From: Viscum album
Taxonomy: Eukaryota > Streptophyta > Magnoliopsida > Santalales > Viscaceae
Reading direction: 5' to 3'
Assembly: GCA_963277665.1 (NCBI GenBank)
Contig: OY728142.1
Coordinates: 9,438,001-9,502,000, forward strand
Length of the DNA: 64,000 bases
The number at the start of each line of letters is the position of its first letter. The stretch's first letter is position 1. The notes below the pieces were generated by a model that was not told where the DNA came from, ran no database searches, and was given only the letters and a program-made list of their open reading frames with translations. Below, in pieces: positions 51,911 to 64,000 of the stretch. A program made the position numbers and the translations under genes.

Positions 51911-52241
51911 ATTTACCATTTATTGGAGGAGAAGATAAATATATGGAATACCCCTAACATAATAAAATATCAGTTTATGTTACCTAATTTATTATTATAC
52001 TATCATTATTAAATAATATGTTAGGTAGGAGGAAGAAGAATGTAATAAAAATGCTCATTTTAGAACGTTAAGTCTTCTTCGGAATACATATTTAGGATTT
52101 CCCCAAAATCCATCATTAGATAGCTTTCTAAAAAACGAGGGAAATTATATTTTCATAGAGAGTTAAGGATGTTATTTGGTCTAGTAATTTCAATACAAAA
52201 TTAATATGGTTGTTTAAATAGGGGAATTGATGGATGACAAC

Positions 52242-52248
52242 ATATAAG
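52242..52248 (-). promoter_or_regulatory. TATA box of G2 LTR copy E
   Basis: Plus strand catataagtggggtagagga reads tcctctaccccacttatatg on the minus strand, matching the C-rich plus TATA context of copies A2 and D. It is about 970 bp from the LTR start at 53,210. Confidence 0.5.
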
Positions 52249-52821
52249 TGGGGTAGAGGATACAACTCGAACTTTTTAAAACATTCAATTTAAACAACAT
52301 TTTTATCATGAAAAAACCTTAAATTCTAGTCATTATGAACCTTTATAGGTGATATGTTTTAAATTTGTGATTTATATTATTTTTGGAGAAGTTTTTAGGT
52401 CATTTTAACCCTTATATTTTTAGTTTAAACCCCGATAAATCTGTTTTTACCTTCACCGCAGTAGTTATTTTTTATTATTTTTAGGATTAAAATTGGTCAA
52501 AAATTATGTTTACATTATTATATAATTTTAATTATTATCATTCCAAATATATAATTAATTTTTATAAATTCATTTCACATAAGTTTTATAATCCAATATA
52601 AAATCATACTAGTGGATGCGATGAAAATGTGGGATTCCAATGAGAATATTCTCATAAGTATATAAGGGTTTAGTATCAAAATTAAATATTAAATTAATTA
52701 AACCCCCCAAAAAATTTTAATTTTTATTAAATTATACATAATTTTATTACTTTATATATATTTAAAATACATTATAACCTTGTAAGTTATTAAAATTAAA
52801 AGGATGTTTCCAATAAATATA

Positions 52822-52869
52822 TTTTCTAAATATTGTAAAAATAAATTTTCTAAATATTGTAAAAATAAA
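52822..52869. repeat. Perfect 24-bp tandem duplication
   Basis: ttttctaaatattgtaaaaa plus taaa repeated twice without a mismatch. Since neighbouring sequence has decayed heavily, the duplication is recent. Confidence 0.85.
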
Positions 52870-53210
52870 TTTTAAATTGTGTGTGAAGAGTGCGATTGAT
52901 CTATTTTTTTAGAGAAATATTGTTTTTAGAAAACATTAATTCTTATTTTAAATGGGTTTTTCTTTATTTATAATCAATAAGTAACCATATTTTACATAAT
53001 TTAGTAATAATTATCATACCCACTAATTTAATGGATTGTTTATAATAATATACTATATTCTCGTTCATTTATGATCGGGGTTGTGTGTTCTGCAAGATAT
53101 TGGAGAGATTAAATTTAAGAATCAATTATTATTGGGTAGTTTAATCCCAATTTTCCATATAATATACACTATCGAATACATTTTTATTTTTAAAAATATT
53201 GGGTGTTAAA

Positions 53211-55450
53211 TTCCACCCCACAACTTTAATAAAATTTATCCTCACAATTTAAATGTAATCTCGGTAAATATGGGTTTGAAATTTGAAAATACCATAGTTG
53301 AAAAACCCACACTGTAAAAGGGTTAATAAAACATCCTATTGATATGTGGGAATTGGATATATGATGTCCAACCAAAATAAATGATAACTAGGTTTCCAAT
53401 TAGGATATCATTGGTGTCATTTGAATATATAGATATGGATAGAAAATTTAAATTCTTATAAATAGTTATAGAGGTCATTGATCACAAGAGGATGAATAAT
53501 CAATGGACAGTTAAGGACTCCAAAAATATAAGTATATGATGATTTAAAATACTAATTTATTCATCATACACGAATTTAATATGGTAAAAAATATTTCACG
53601 ATCCCATTCTTAATATTGATGTATTATTTTATAGTTATGAATATAAGTATTTATACACAATTGATATCATTCTATATCATAATATTAATTTCATCATTTC
53701 TTTATGCCTTGATCAATTAAAAATTCATATATTTATTCATTAAATTAATATCCATCAATGAAGATTTTTGTTTCTAAAGCACTTGAATTAAATTTTAACG
53801 GATTACAAGATCATTAAACATGTTAAAATACTTTCTATCTGTCTCTAAATATTTTCCAAAACCAAAATATTTAGCACAGGTTATCTAATAGGATAAATTA
53901 ATCTCTAATCATATATAGAAACACCACAAGTTCGTTAATTATTTATATATAAAACAAATAATTTAAGTAAAAACAATAAAACATTTTCTAAAACATGATG
54001 TGTGATAGTTGTAGTAAGTGAACCCTTATCACCCTTTGGTTATGAGTTCAAGATCTATGGACAATCCAAATGTGATGACTTTCTACCTAGTATGCATTTG
54101 GTACTTTTTTCAAAATCTATGTTAATATTGTTTATGTGACATTACAAAATATTAATAACAAATAATTGCCGCAATATTAAATATAATATAAACACTAAGT
54201 CTTACCAATATGTATGATCCTAAATAAAATATGAATAGATTCTTCCTCAAATTAAATTTTCATAAAATAAAACTATGGGTTGTATTCCAATAAATATATT
54301 CCATAAAATATCATTTATCATGTTATATTCATACCTCCAAGTATTTTAAAAGTGGTGTCTAATACATTGATCTTATGATAAACCTTATTCTTGTAAACCC
54401 ATTATGGTATCCATTACTATTATGTTGATTATAAATTAAGACATAAATTTTAAAAAAATTAACATAATACTAATATGTATGATTATTCATATAATAGAAA
54501 AACCATTCGTAAGAAGAAATATATTACATTGTTTTTTAATCCCAGTGCATAAATAATTTATCTCTCTTACTTCAATATATGCCTTCCCTTGGTCTAGCAG
54601 TTAAACGATAGAATAGGCTATTGAATTGGATAATTCCTAGATTACCTATATATAAGACCCTTAACTATTAATGGATCTTGAGGAAGACATTTATCCTTTT
54701 CTATCATAATCTTCATTTTCTTCTCCAATTCTTTTTTTCCCATATTTTTCACACATAATGATTTTCCATTTTTCTTTCTTACAGTTTCCATTGTGTCCCG
54801 TTGTATCTTTCTGATATAAAATAAATTTATCCTTCATTCTTATCTGGTCTCCACCACTAAAGATCTGAGTGAACTCCACCCTTGTACTATTTTGTGAGTC
54901 TATGTGTTAGAAAAGGTATGGTTTATTTATGATATCTCAAGATAAATTATTATGAATAATCATGATTTATTTCACTCTACACACAATTAAATTTTCCTTC
55001 TTATAGTCACGATAATGTCTTTCCTAGAAAGAGTTAACATAATTCTTTTAAGATCCAACCACATAATAAAAAATAGTATAAAAAATATATTGTGAAAAAT
55101 ATATTATAATTAATAGTATGTTTTTATCAAGAAATATTTTTGGAATATAAAAAACGTAGTTTTAACCAAGATCATTCAATTTAATCATATTTTCAAATCA
55201 TTTATATTGGTTTCAAATAAAATATTTGAATTATCTGAAACATATCCCATAAGAGTTTCAAACTAGGTGTAGAGTAAGGCCTATTTTCATATACCATGTA
55301 ATGCTCGAGTCCAGACTAATGTTCCTTTTTTCGAGTTATTATAAAATGGGATTTCTTTTCTTAAAATACCACATAATATATATGTTAACAAATTTTTAGT
55401 ATCTTCTTTTATACTTATACTCAAAATATATTATACTGGTTTTTTCCAAA
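53211..55450 (-). repeat. G2 internal region between LTRs E and F
   Basis: About 2.2 kb, colinear with 36,462-38,296. No gag or pol. Contains at 54,010-54,075 a stretch (tagtaagtgaaccc, then ggttatgagttcaagatct) that loosely recalls tRNA A and B boxes and that has a diverged counterpart at 37,260-37,320. The open minus-strand frame at 54,691-54,879 has no recognisable protein and no counterpart in the other interior. Confidence 0.45.
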
Positions 55451-58400
55451 TTATAAGTTTTCTATAATCTAATTCCCAAGGATTTTAATAAACATCTTCT
55501 TATAATAATTGTAATTAAGCGTTCCATAGTTTCCCAGATCCAATGTCTATGATATTACATTTTCATAAGATACAATAAATCACATCCTAAACTACCAAAT
55601 ATTATAGTAGTATTGGTAATCTATAAACATACATGATTCTCATACTACTTTTGAATATAAATAACAAAAAATTATTATTTTTTAGTAATATCATTTTTTA
55701 TACTAGCATATTATTTGATATCATTCATATTAAACATCATGGATTCCTAAGATTTTAAAAAAATTGTTTTGGGATCAAATTATTAGTAAGATTAATTTAA
55801 ATCGAAAGCTATCATGAGTAAATGAAAAATAAACAACATGGAAAGTAAAATATCAAGGAACAAATTCAATTTAATCAATAACATGAATATCATGATTAGA
55901 TAAATAATAATAAAAATGGTAAGGTAAATAACTAAATTCACACTCCATTTAAATAAAATAACAACATGAATAGATAAGGAATTATCAATATGATGATGTA
56001 AATAACTAAAAATCTATGACATCAAATCAATAACTAAGAATGAAATACATACAGAGATAATATCATAGTAAAAATATAATGGATAGCAATAATTGAATTC
56101 ATAATGAAGGAAATTCATTATTATTGGACATCATGATCTTAGAAATCATGATACCTCTAATGCAAGACCAATAAAAAGAAAAATTAAAACTACAAGAAAC
56201 CCCAATTAATTATAACTTAATGATTCGCCTCCAGAAATGACCAATACATCTTGGGGATATATTATTTTTCCCCCACCCATGAATTCATGATATATTTAAG
56301 AGTTAAATTAATTCATGAAAATTTTTCTTTAATATAAAATATCCTTATTGATTAAAAATATTGGTTTATTAATATATCCATAGAAAAAAATTAAAATTCA
56401 ATGTAAAATACCATATATAAAAAATGATATATTGTTTAAAAAAATATCTATAATATATAATGTTGACATTTAATAGAGAATTAATGCCCTATGATCACAA
56501 GAAGAGAAAATTAATGACTACAAAAATAAATCAATAAAGTGAATTTGAATAAATTTATTTGTCAAAATGATCATAAACCATACTTAGAAGTAATAAGGAT
56601 GATATAAATTCAACATGTCTCTAGTGTATTGTAATTAAAATAAAGGGTTATTTTTATTAATTATTAGAAATAAAATAAGAAGTTCATCAAAAATATTTTT
56701 TAGGAAAATATCCTTTTCACATTTATAATAATTATTCAACAAATTAAAAGTGCAAAAAATATTTTGAAAATATTTTTCCTTAAAAATAAAATTTTATCTT
56801 TTCAAAGGAAGATATACAATATTTTTTTTTCATGATTTTTGTAAATTCCATTCATGATGTACACGTTAAAAAAATAATTTCTATCAGATTTTTACAAAAA
56901 TCCAAAATAGACTTTGTTTGGAAAAGAACATTATCATTCAATTCAAAACATTTTGTAAAAATTCAAACATAGAAAAAATTTATTTAATAAATCATTTTTA
57001 AAATGATATCAATATAGCACATTGAACGTAGTATCTCAAATTCAGTGTCTATATTATTTTATTTTTATAATATGCATAGAATCTCTTCTTAAAAGAAATT
57101 ATAGTTTGGTTGTTTTGGTAAACAAGATAATTTCATTAAATTTTCATTTTATTTTAAAAAATAAATTACAGAACAAATTTTCCATGAGAATTACATTTCT
57201 CAATTTAGTGTATCCCTTCATATAAAACACAAAAAACAACCTTGGATCTTTTTGAAAATAAAATTTGTGAAAAGGGGGACTTATAATGCTCAGTAAGGGT
57301 AAGACTATAAAAAAAGTGATGAATAAATATTGAATAATCAACATTAAAAGGTAAATAACTCACATACAATCCATTTGGTAAATAACATGATCGTAATAAG
57401 TTAGTAATAAATGATGATCAAATAATTCCATATAAATAATCACATGATCATGAAACATGACCAAGGATATTCAATCGAATCAATTAATCACACTGAATAT
57501 CAAAAATTGAACTCATAAATATTAAAGTCTTAATACTGGATATCTAAATCATTTTATCAAGCTTTTTACAATTACATATAATACCATAATTTCTTGTTCC
57601 AAGTTGCCTATATAAATTTCTAAGGACTCATCCAAAACCATATATAGTTTGTTTCATGAGACATACTGATGCATCGAGGGACTATAGAAGGCCCTACAAA
57701 TCACATACGAGGTCTAATGCATTCCTCACTAGATAGGGTTTAAATATATTACACATAAAAATTTAATTTCAAGAACTATATGAAATTTAAATACTTTCCA
57801 CAATCAAAAAACATAATCATAAACTATCCAGAATATTGTGAATGGTAACAAAATATTATATCACCAGTCAAATTGATCATAATCCATCCCAAGAAATAAT
57901 AAGGATGAGATCATTATTGTATATCCCTTTTAAATAATAATTAAAAAAAAAGCATTCTTTATGGGAAAAAAATTTTTAAATATCACAAGAAACATTTCAC
58001 TAAGAAAATAACATTTCTTTGAAGATCAATATTTTATTTTAAAAATAAAAAATGCCTAAAATATTTTAAAAATCATTTTCATTGAAAATCACTTATGAAA
58101 ACTAAGAATACCAAAAATATTAAGAAAATATTTGTCTTTTATAAATATCCTTGTAAAATTACAAATAATGATCTGAAAAATAATGGTCATGATGGAAAAC
58201 AATTATATAAATTTGGTATAAGTTAAAAAAACATTTTTTTTCACTGTAAAGAGATGCAAATATTCCTCATTCATAAAAAACTACAAAATTTTATTCGATC
58301 CATTTTGTGGAAAAAAAAACACGGGGAAAAAATATAATAAATAATTTTATGTTTGTTAAAACATCTTTAAAACATTTTATGAAAACAATATTTTGGAGGA

Positions 58401-61400
58401 GAAATAATTTTTCACCAAAGGGAGAAATAATGTCATGTTTTATTAAAAATATTTTCTTAATCATTATAAGTACGAAAGACAGTAAAAATTGAACTATTAC
58501 ATTAAAATTTACAAAAATATACAGGAGAAAATAAAATTGATTTTTTCCATAAACAATGGTAATATAATTTCTCTCAATTTAAATTCATGTATAAAAATCA
58601 CCATTAAAATGAGATTCTGAAATAAAATCTTAGAAATATTATAATGGTGAAGTTATAATTAAAAAATAAATTTATGTTTTTTATAATATGTAAATCCAAA
58701 AAAATAAAATACAGAAAAGATAATCTGATTTCATATAAAAATAATCATAGAATATCAAAGTCTATGAAGAAGTAATATAACATAATGAAAAAAATGAGTT
58801 TTGGAATTGTTTTTTACTATGTAACTATTCAGTAAAATCATCATAGATGAAATAATTAAAAATTCAACATAAAATACCATTAATTATTAATTAAAAAATA
58901 TATTACACGTTTATTGGTCAGTATATACACCATATAAATTATGTAGTTTCATAACATTTCAATATACCACAGTAAAATGAAATTGTGAACAAATCTTTTA
59001 CATCATGGTTACATTAGGATTAAAGTCATTTAAACATATATATAGTGGTTTTGATCATATTATTATATTTAAAAAGAATAATAATAAGTTTTATAATATC
59101 ATATATGATTATTTTATAATATCTTATTACCTGTTCCATTATAATATTTCATTATTTTCATTATTTCATGTGTTAATAGTCTTGTTTATCATGCTCGTTT
59201 TCCATGAATGAACCAGTTCATGTGCATGTTATATATTTCCATCATATACCACATTAAAAAAAACATAATTATCATATTTATAAATCTATAATACTTTTAA
59301 CACCAATCCTAAAATATGGATCTATGAAATGAAGTATGTTGCGATAAAGAGACGGTAGACCGTATGTATGCATAAGTAATGTTTCTATTTTTCAATCATA
59401 GTTATGGAAATGAGGTGAGTAATATTTTATCATCATATAATGATAATAATATAAAATATAAAATATTTTTTTGTTATATAAAAATATATATAACCATGTG
59501 GTATGGTAATGAAAATAGAGTCACATTTCTTCCTAATAGTAGCATTCAACATTTAAACGAAGATGTTATCATTATTTTAGATTAAAAAATATAATATATT
59601 ATCTTTTCATAATTATAAGTATTTCAATAATATCATTATTTTTTCATTTAAACCCCTTATATTCTTTTTATTTATCTTTATTACCATCAATGAAAAATAT
59701 TAGTGAAAAACCAATCACATCGCTGCGTGGGGAGGGATTCCACCGTACACACGAGTGACGTTATTGTATCCCCTGATGAATGAAACTTTATAAATGTATA
59801 TATTATATAATTAATTTATAGGTGTAATTCTGTTAGTAATATAACATATATACTATATATCAATCATTATTCCCAAACATTAGACGTGGTAATGGAAAAA
59901 TGAGTGACATTAGTTTGTGAGGGGGTAGTCCTCCATAGATATGAATGATGATTTTGTAACACATTTGATGGACGTGAGGATAGTTTTAGTTCATTACCAT
60001 TAAATAAAAACATATAAATATATTTATTATAATTAAAGTATTATATATTTTATTTTTAAAAATAATTAAAGTCTGTGGAGAGAAAATAAAATAAAAACAC
60101 TTGTTGAAGATCGTTACCTCTTCTTTAGGTTTTGTCCTTATGTTTTCACCAACTCATTCCTATATTTGGATTAGGTCAAAACCAATTATTCTAGTATGAT
60201 ATGATTATAATTTGGAAGTTATTTTTGTAGTTCTATACCAAACCAAAAGTGGTTGAAGGCATGTCTAATATAGGATAGGGGTGGACTTTTAAATGTGATG
60301 TGGGTGGAAAACATGTATTATTTTGAAAGAAAAATGTGTAACCAATTTTCGCATATTTCAAAAGGGTAAAAATATAAAATTATCAAGAATTGAAAATTAT
60401 ATGGTTGAAATATTACTATCCAATATCATTTATAGAAGTTTTAATTAAATGTAACTTTTATATGTTTAGTATAACCCCTTTATAACTCCATTTTTACCAT
60501 AATTTTGATAAATGATTTTTAATTATTTCACTATTATTATTTATTCAAAAATTAATTTGAACTTATTAGAAAATAAAAATATTTCAAATTATAAATATTT
60601 ACATAATTTTTCAAATTTTTATTCACATATGTGAAAATTAATTTTTAAATTTTAACACATATAAGTGCTTAGAATGTAAGATTTTGAATATAAAATGGTC
60701 AAATGTTTAAAATGTTTTTATATAAAAATTAAATATAAAATCAATTATAATTATATAAATTAGATTCATTTATATATAATAGATATAATTTCATTTTAAA
60801 ACTATTTAAAAAATAATTTAAAATTCTAAATAATTTTAATATAAAGTAATTTTTCAATTAAATATCTATATTTTCATTATTCATCAAAAAAGAGAATTTT
60901 TGGAAAATCATATAAATTTCCCCTAATATAATTTTAGAATTCTTATTTTAAAAATTAAGTTTATTTTTAAAAATAAGTTTTCTAAAAGTGGTAAAAGTCA
61001 ATTATAAATTATATATGAAAAGTGTGACTAAACCTCCTTACACATAAATAAATTTTTTTGAAAACATTAATTTTTTTAAAATTGTTCTATTTTTCCCTTT
61101 AATAAATAAAAATAAATTTTTTTATTTTATTCATGTGTAAAAAATAATTTTAATTATTTAATTACTAATATTATCACCCACCAACATAACAATAGTTTTA
61201 TTATGTTAATGTTTAAATAAAAATATTTTATTAGATTATCATATTTCGTTCAAACCTGGTGTTGCGTGAATTAAATCTATTGAATATAATAAATTATTTT
61301 AAAAATAATTATTTCTTAAATTAATATGATTTCATATTCTGTTCGATATTTTTTGTTTTAGGTCACACAAGATATCAAAAATTATGTTCAATTTTTATAA

Positions 61401-61415
61401 TTTCATGGTGTTACA
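55450..61415 (-). mobile_element. G2 LTR copy F, with internal segmental duplication
   Basis: Longest copy (about 6 kb). Left-end landmarks occur twice: aatggtaaggtaaataact at 55,916 and attaaaaggtaaataactca at 57,336; the gacatactgatgcatcgagg block at 57,660 corresponds to 49,736 of copy E, while a degraded first version lies near 56,250. The rest is colinear with C and E: core modules (59,330-59,965), leader block gatcgttacctcttctttag (60,107), and the end ggtgttaca (61,407-61,415) followed by ttctttccacc. Open frames at 57,022, 57,144, 58,307, 59,005 and 59,379 are AT-rich chance frames. Confidence 0.5.
59330..59965 (+). repeat. ~190-bp tandem module, four copies, in LTR F
   Basis: Cores at about 59,345 (aagagacggtagaccgtatg), 59,530 (strongly decayed, cctaatagtagcattc), 59,720 (cgtggggagggattccaccg) and 59,912 (gtgagggggtagtcctccat). 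Spacing is about 185-192 bp. The first module matches the first module of LTR C (cagtatgttgc / gagacggtag / taatgttt-ccatttttcaat) better than its neighbours, so modules keep positional identity between LTRs. Confidence 0.65.
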
Positions 61416-64000
61416 TTCTTTCCACCATAAATAAATTATTTCCTCTCAATTTAAACTTGAACTCGATAATCAATGGATTGACATTTGGAATTAATTTTAA
61501 TTTTAAAAACCATTTAAGATATATTAATAAAGTATATTATTAATGATAGTGAAAGGTATGTTCAATGTTAATATGTAATAATATATAAATACATTTCTAT
61601 GTAAGAGAACATTGGTGGCACGTGAAGATATAAACATGGATGAAAGGCATAAATAATTATAGAGATTTATTTAGGTTGCTAATAAAAATAAATTGATTGA
61701 TCAAAATAATATTAAGGGCCTCAAAACCATAAATCTATAATGATTTAACATTTTATCTCATTGGTCATATATGAATGTACAAGGATAACATTTTTGTTTG
61801 AAGATCTTTTTCTTAAATCTGACGATTCATTTTCTATATGATTTTATTAGGAAATATACTTACTTTATGCATTTATATTTCATAATTAAAAAATAATCCA
61901 TTGGTTTTGCTTCAATAAATTTCTAATTAATCACATAGTTCCTGAAAATAATATTCAAAAATAATTTTTTTTGTTATTAAATCACTAATATTCAATTTTA
62001 TTGGATCGTAACATATATAATTGAATGATAATTCATTATTTATATATAATGTTATTATTATAAAAAATTGTTCATCACATGTTATCGAATAAGAATGAAT
62101 CATCATTTAGTGAATAAATACATTAATCTCAATAACCTCATGAAAAGATCAACATAAAACATTTCATAAATGGTTAACCTTATGAGCCTTCCAAAATATT
62201 AAGATCCAAAACATTAAGAATAAGGATACTAAATTTCCAAAATGAACTAATCATGATTCCCAAAAACAACATTAATTATCTCTTAAAAATCTCATACCAA
62301 ACATGTTAATACGTTTATCAGGTACTTTTTTGAAACATAGTACTATCATGAATTACCATTATACCATATTGAAAACATGAATTATTACATATTCATTAAA
62401 TAAAATACAAATTGTTGGATATATTCCTTGAATCCCTATATATTTTATGCTCCTTGAATTATAGAATAAACTAATTTTAATTTAATCAATAAATAGTTCT
62501 AAGGAATTTATTAATATAAAATTTACGTTATCTATATCAATCATCTCATTATCCCGACATCATTATCTTAGCATTATAAAAATAATAAGGGTAATCTTTC
62601 TATAAATCGCATTTTTTACATCATGTTTTATTTGAAATTGAATCATTTTTCTTTTTCATCAGTACCATTTAACATACTCTTTCAAATTTATAATGATAAA
62701 TTATTTATAAGTTTCATGAATTTCATGAATTATATTCTTTTACCAAAAATTTCTAGGATAAAAATATAGAATCACCATAATAATTCCACATCTTTTATTG
62801 TAATATAATAATGTTAACCTTGATCTATTATCTATTTTTGAGGTAATATATCTTGACACATGGGTCATATATTTCCATATTTTCCCATATTTTTATCTTA
62901 GAATCATTGTTCTTTGGACAATTATTTATTTACCTTGAAAGCATGAACATGTTGTAACTTTTCGCTAGACATGAGGATAATTTGTTTTTCTTTTAATCAT
63001 GTACCAGTGTATTTCCTTCAAGAGGTATTACATATTGGGAAATCATTTTTTACCTCTTTCCATTTATCCATTATGTGTATATCTATAAGGACTCGGCCTT
63101 AAACCTTACATAATATTAAATTAAATGAATAATTCACATTGAGGATATTTTCAGTTTTAAAGTTTTAGAGAATTATGAAATAACTATTATATCTAAAAAG
63201 ATTACAAAGTAGAAACTTCTACCCAATATCTATTTTCATTTTAAAATAAAAACTCTTGAAAAAAAGTCTTGTCTAGTTCCATATTTAAGACAACATGACT
63301 CTTTTTTGATCCCATCCTTCACCATATTCCACATTATGTATTGTGAAAAACAATTCAAAAATTTGTCATGAGCATAAAAAGCTCATTAAGGGATACACAA
63401 AGAAGGAAAATTGTTTGTTTTTCAAAACAACCAGTAAACCATGAATACTTTAACATAAGTAACACCGTTCACCTTTATGAAGTAGTCAATACTCTTCACT
63501 AAATAATATATCACTACTTACCCTTTTGTAACCAAAATATTACCGTAAAACTCAAATAAAGAACACATAACATATAAACGAAAACTTGGGACATAAAAAT
63601 ACTTAAATTAAATAACCATACGGTCGATTTCCACACATATCACTAAGTGGAATTGCTATATGGTCGACTTCCATACCCAATGCACTAGAGGTTATAACGT
63701 AACCACTCGTTATAGTTTTCATGGAACAACCATCATATGTTTTATCATGTAACCACCCATCAAATGTCCAAGTACCATCCCAACACATAAAATATTTCAA
63801 ATATAAACATTTCACTAATAAAATATCATTTGAATTCACAAGAAGTAATTTCACGATATTGAAATAAACAATCCATATTCATAAACCATTTAAAAAGTGA
63901 TTTATGAATCAAAGAGTCCCATACAACTTTGAATATTTTAATGAAATTATAATTTCAAAACATTAATGTCCATATAAATAAATACATAAAAACATTTTTA
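61416..64000 (-). repeat. G2 internal remnant continuing past the window
   Basis: Begins with the polypurine-tract complement ttctttccacc and the block tcctctcaatttaaacttga, matching 36,462 and 53,211 onward. The segment at 61,895-61,975 (ttggttttgcttcaataaat) matches 36,955-37,040. From about 62.8 kb the correspondence is lost. No gene is visible; the short frame at 63,603-63,854 lies on the minisatellite below. Confidence 0.4.
63615..63790. repeat. Degenerate ~40-bp minisatellite
   Basis: Two clear units, ccatacggtcgatttccaca then catatcactaagtgg, and atatggtcgacttccatacc then caatgcactagagg, followed by two weaker units with gtaaccactcg and gtaaccaccc. Local CpG and G+C are higher than in the flanks. 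Possibly part of another LTR. Confidence 0.45.

Larger units (their letters stand above)
48961..53210 (-). mobile_element. G2 LTR copy E
   Basis: About 4.25 kb, the most compact full-length copy. Order of landmarks in plus coordinates: ttacattagaaaaagatatt (48,998), gaaggaccaaatagttt (49,036), atatggaaaggcaaataact (49,376), gtcatgatcattatcat (49,591), gtaaacccttaccaatatc (50,760), three GC-rich core modules (51,480-51,910), the leader block gaacgttaagtcttcttc (52,063), TATA on the minus strand (52,242) and the LTR end gggtgttaaa (53,201-53,210) followed by a pyrimidine tract. No protein-coding capacity. Confidence 0.55.

Noticed and set aside
54592..54640. A tRNA gene at ggtctagcagttaaacgata
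   Set aside because: No cloverleaf could be drawn: acceptor and T arms do not pair and there is no complete B box.
54691..54879. Charged 62-codon minus-strand frame resembling a small basic protein
   Set aside because: It is Lys/Glu-rich only because of the purine-rich strand. No counterpart frame is present in the homologous interior at 36.5-38.3 kb.
58307..59585. AT-rich plus-strand frames with predicted hydrophobic stretches
   Set aside because: Phe/Ile/Asn/Lys-rich composition is expected from random AT-rich DNA, and the frames are not kept in LTRs C and E, which are colinear here.
1..64000. Organellar or microbial origin because of the very low G+C
   Set aside because: No organellar genes, rRNA, dense coding or ribosome binding sites; nested plant-type copia and gypsy elements with tRNA-iMet primer site identify nuclear plant DNA.

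Overview
The window reads as nuclear intergenic DNA of a land plant. It is very AT-rich (roughly a quarter G+C by eye), CpG-poor, has no compact gene runs, and everything recognisable is plant-type LTR-retrotransposon sequence (Ty1/copia and Ty3/gypsy), mostly decayed. I see no host gene, no rRNA or intact tRNA gene, no CRISPR array and no prokaryotic signal. The species cannot be read from the sequence. The C-to-T / G-to-A character of the decay fits a heavily methylated, slowly purged plant genome (the low-GC gymnosperm Welwitschia is one known example of that pattern; this is only a hypothesis).

Layout. 1-2.9 kb: AT-rich, nothing identifiable. 2.9-14.5 kb: ancient fragments, in both orientations, of one large-LTR gypsy-related family, here called G2. 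14.5-43.1 kb: a minus-strand G2 element with a ~4.3 kb LTR (copy B), a short ~1.8 kb interior (36.46-38.3 kb) and a ~4.8 kb LTR (copy C). Its B LTR is split about 17 bp before its right end by a minus-strand gypsy element, G1 (18,763-36,444). G1's own 5' LTR is split by a younger minus-strand copia element (26,444-34,796). That makes a three-level nest. 43.1-48.96 kb: a decayed plus-strand gypsy pol (RT, RNase H, integrase) running into a plus-strand G2 LTR (copy D), head-to-head with the next minus LTR. 48.96-61.4 kb: minus G2 LTRs E and F separated by another short interior. 61.4-64 kb: a further interior copy.

How the parts relate. The copia element is the best preserved: both LTRs, PBS, PPT, two TATA boxes, gag with coiled coil and two damaged zinc knuckles, protease, integrase, RT with an intact YIDD box, and RNase H. 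All reading frames are broken, so it is not autonomous. G1 keeps gag, integrase and RT traces plus two ~2 kb LTRs, each with a ~40-bp hairpin minisatellite. The G2 family has very long LTRs and almost no interior, like a LARD (large retrotransposon derivative); the plus-strand pol next to LTR D shares its LTR start and may represent the coding partner.

The most unusual structure is a ~185-190 bp tandem module with a conserved GC-rich core (about gaggcggtagtctgccgta), found 3-4 times just downstream of the TATA box in four G2 LTRs. Repeat alignments were made by eye, and most G2 boundaries are approximate.
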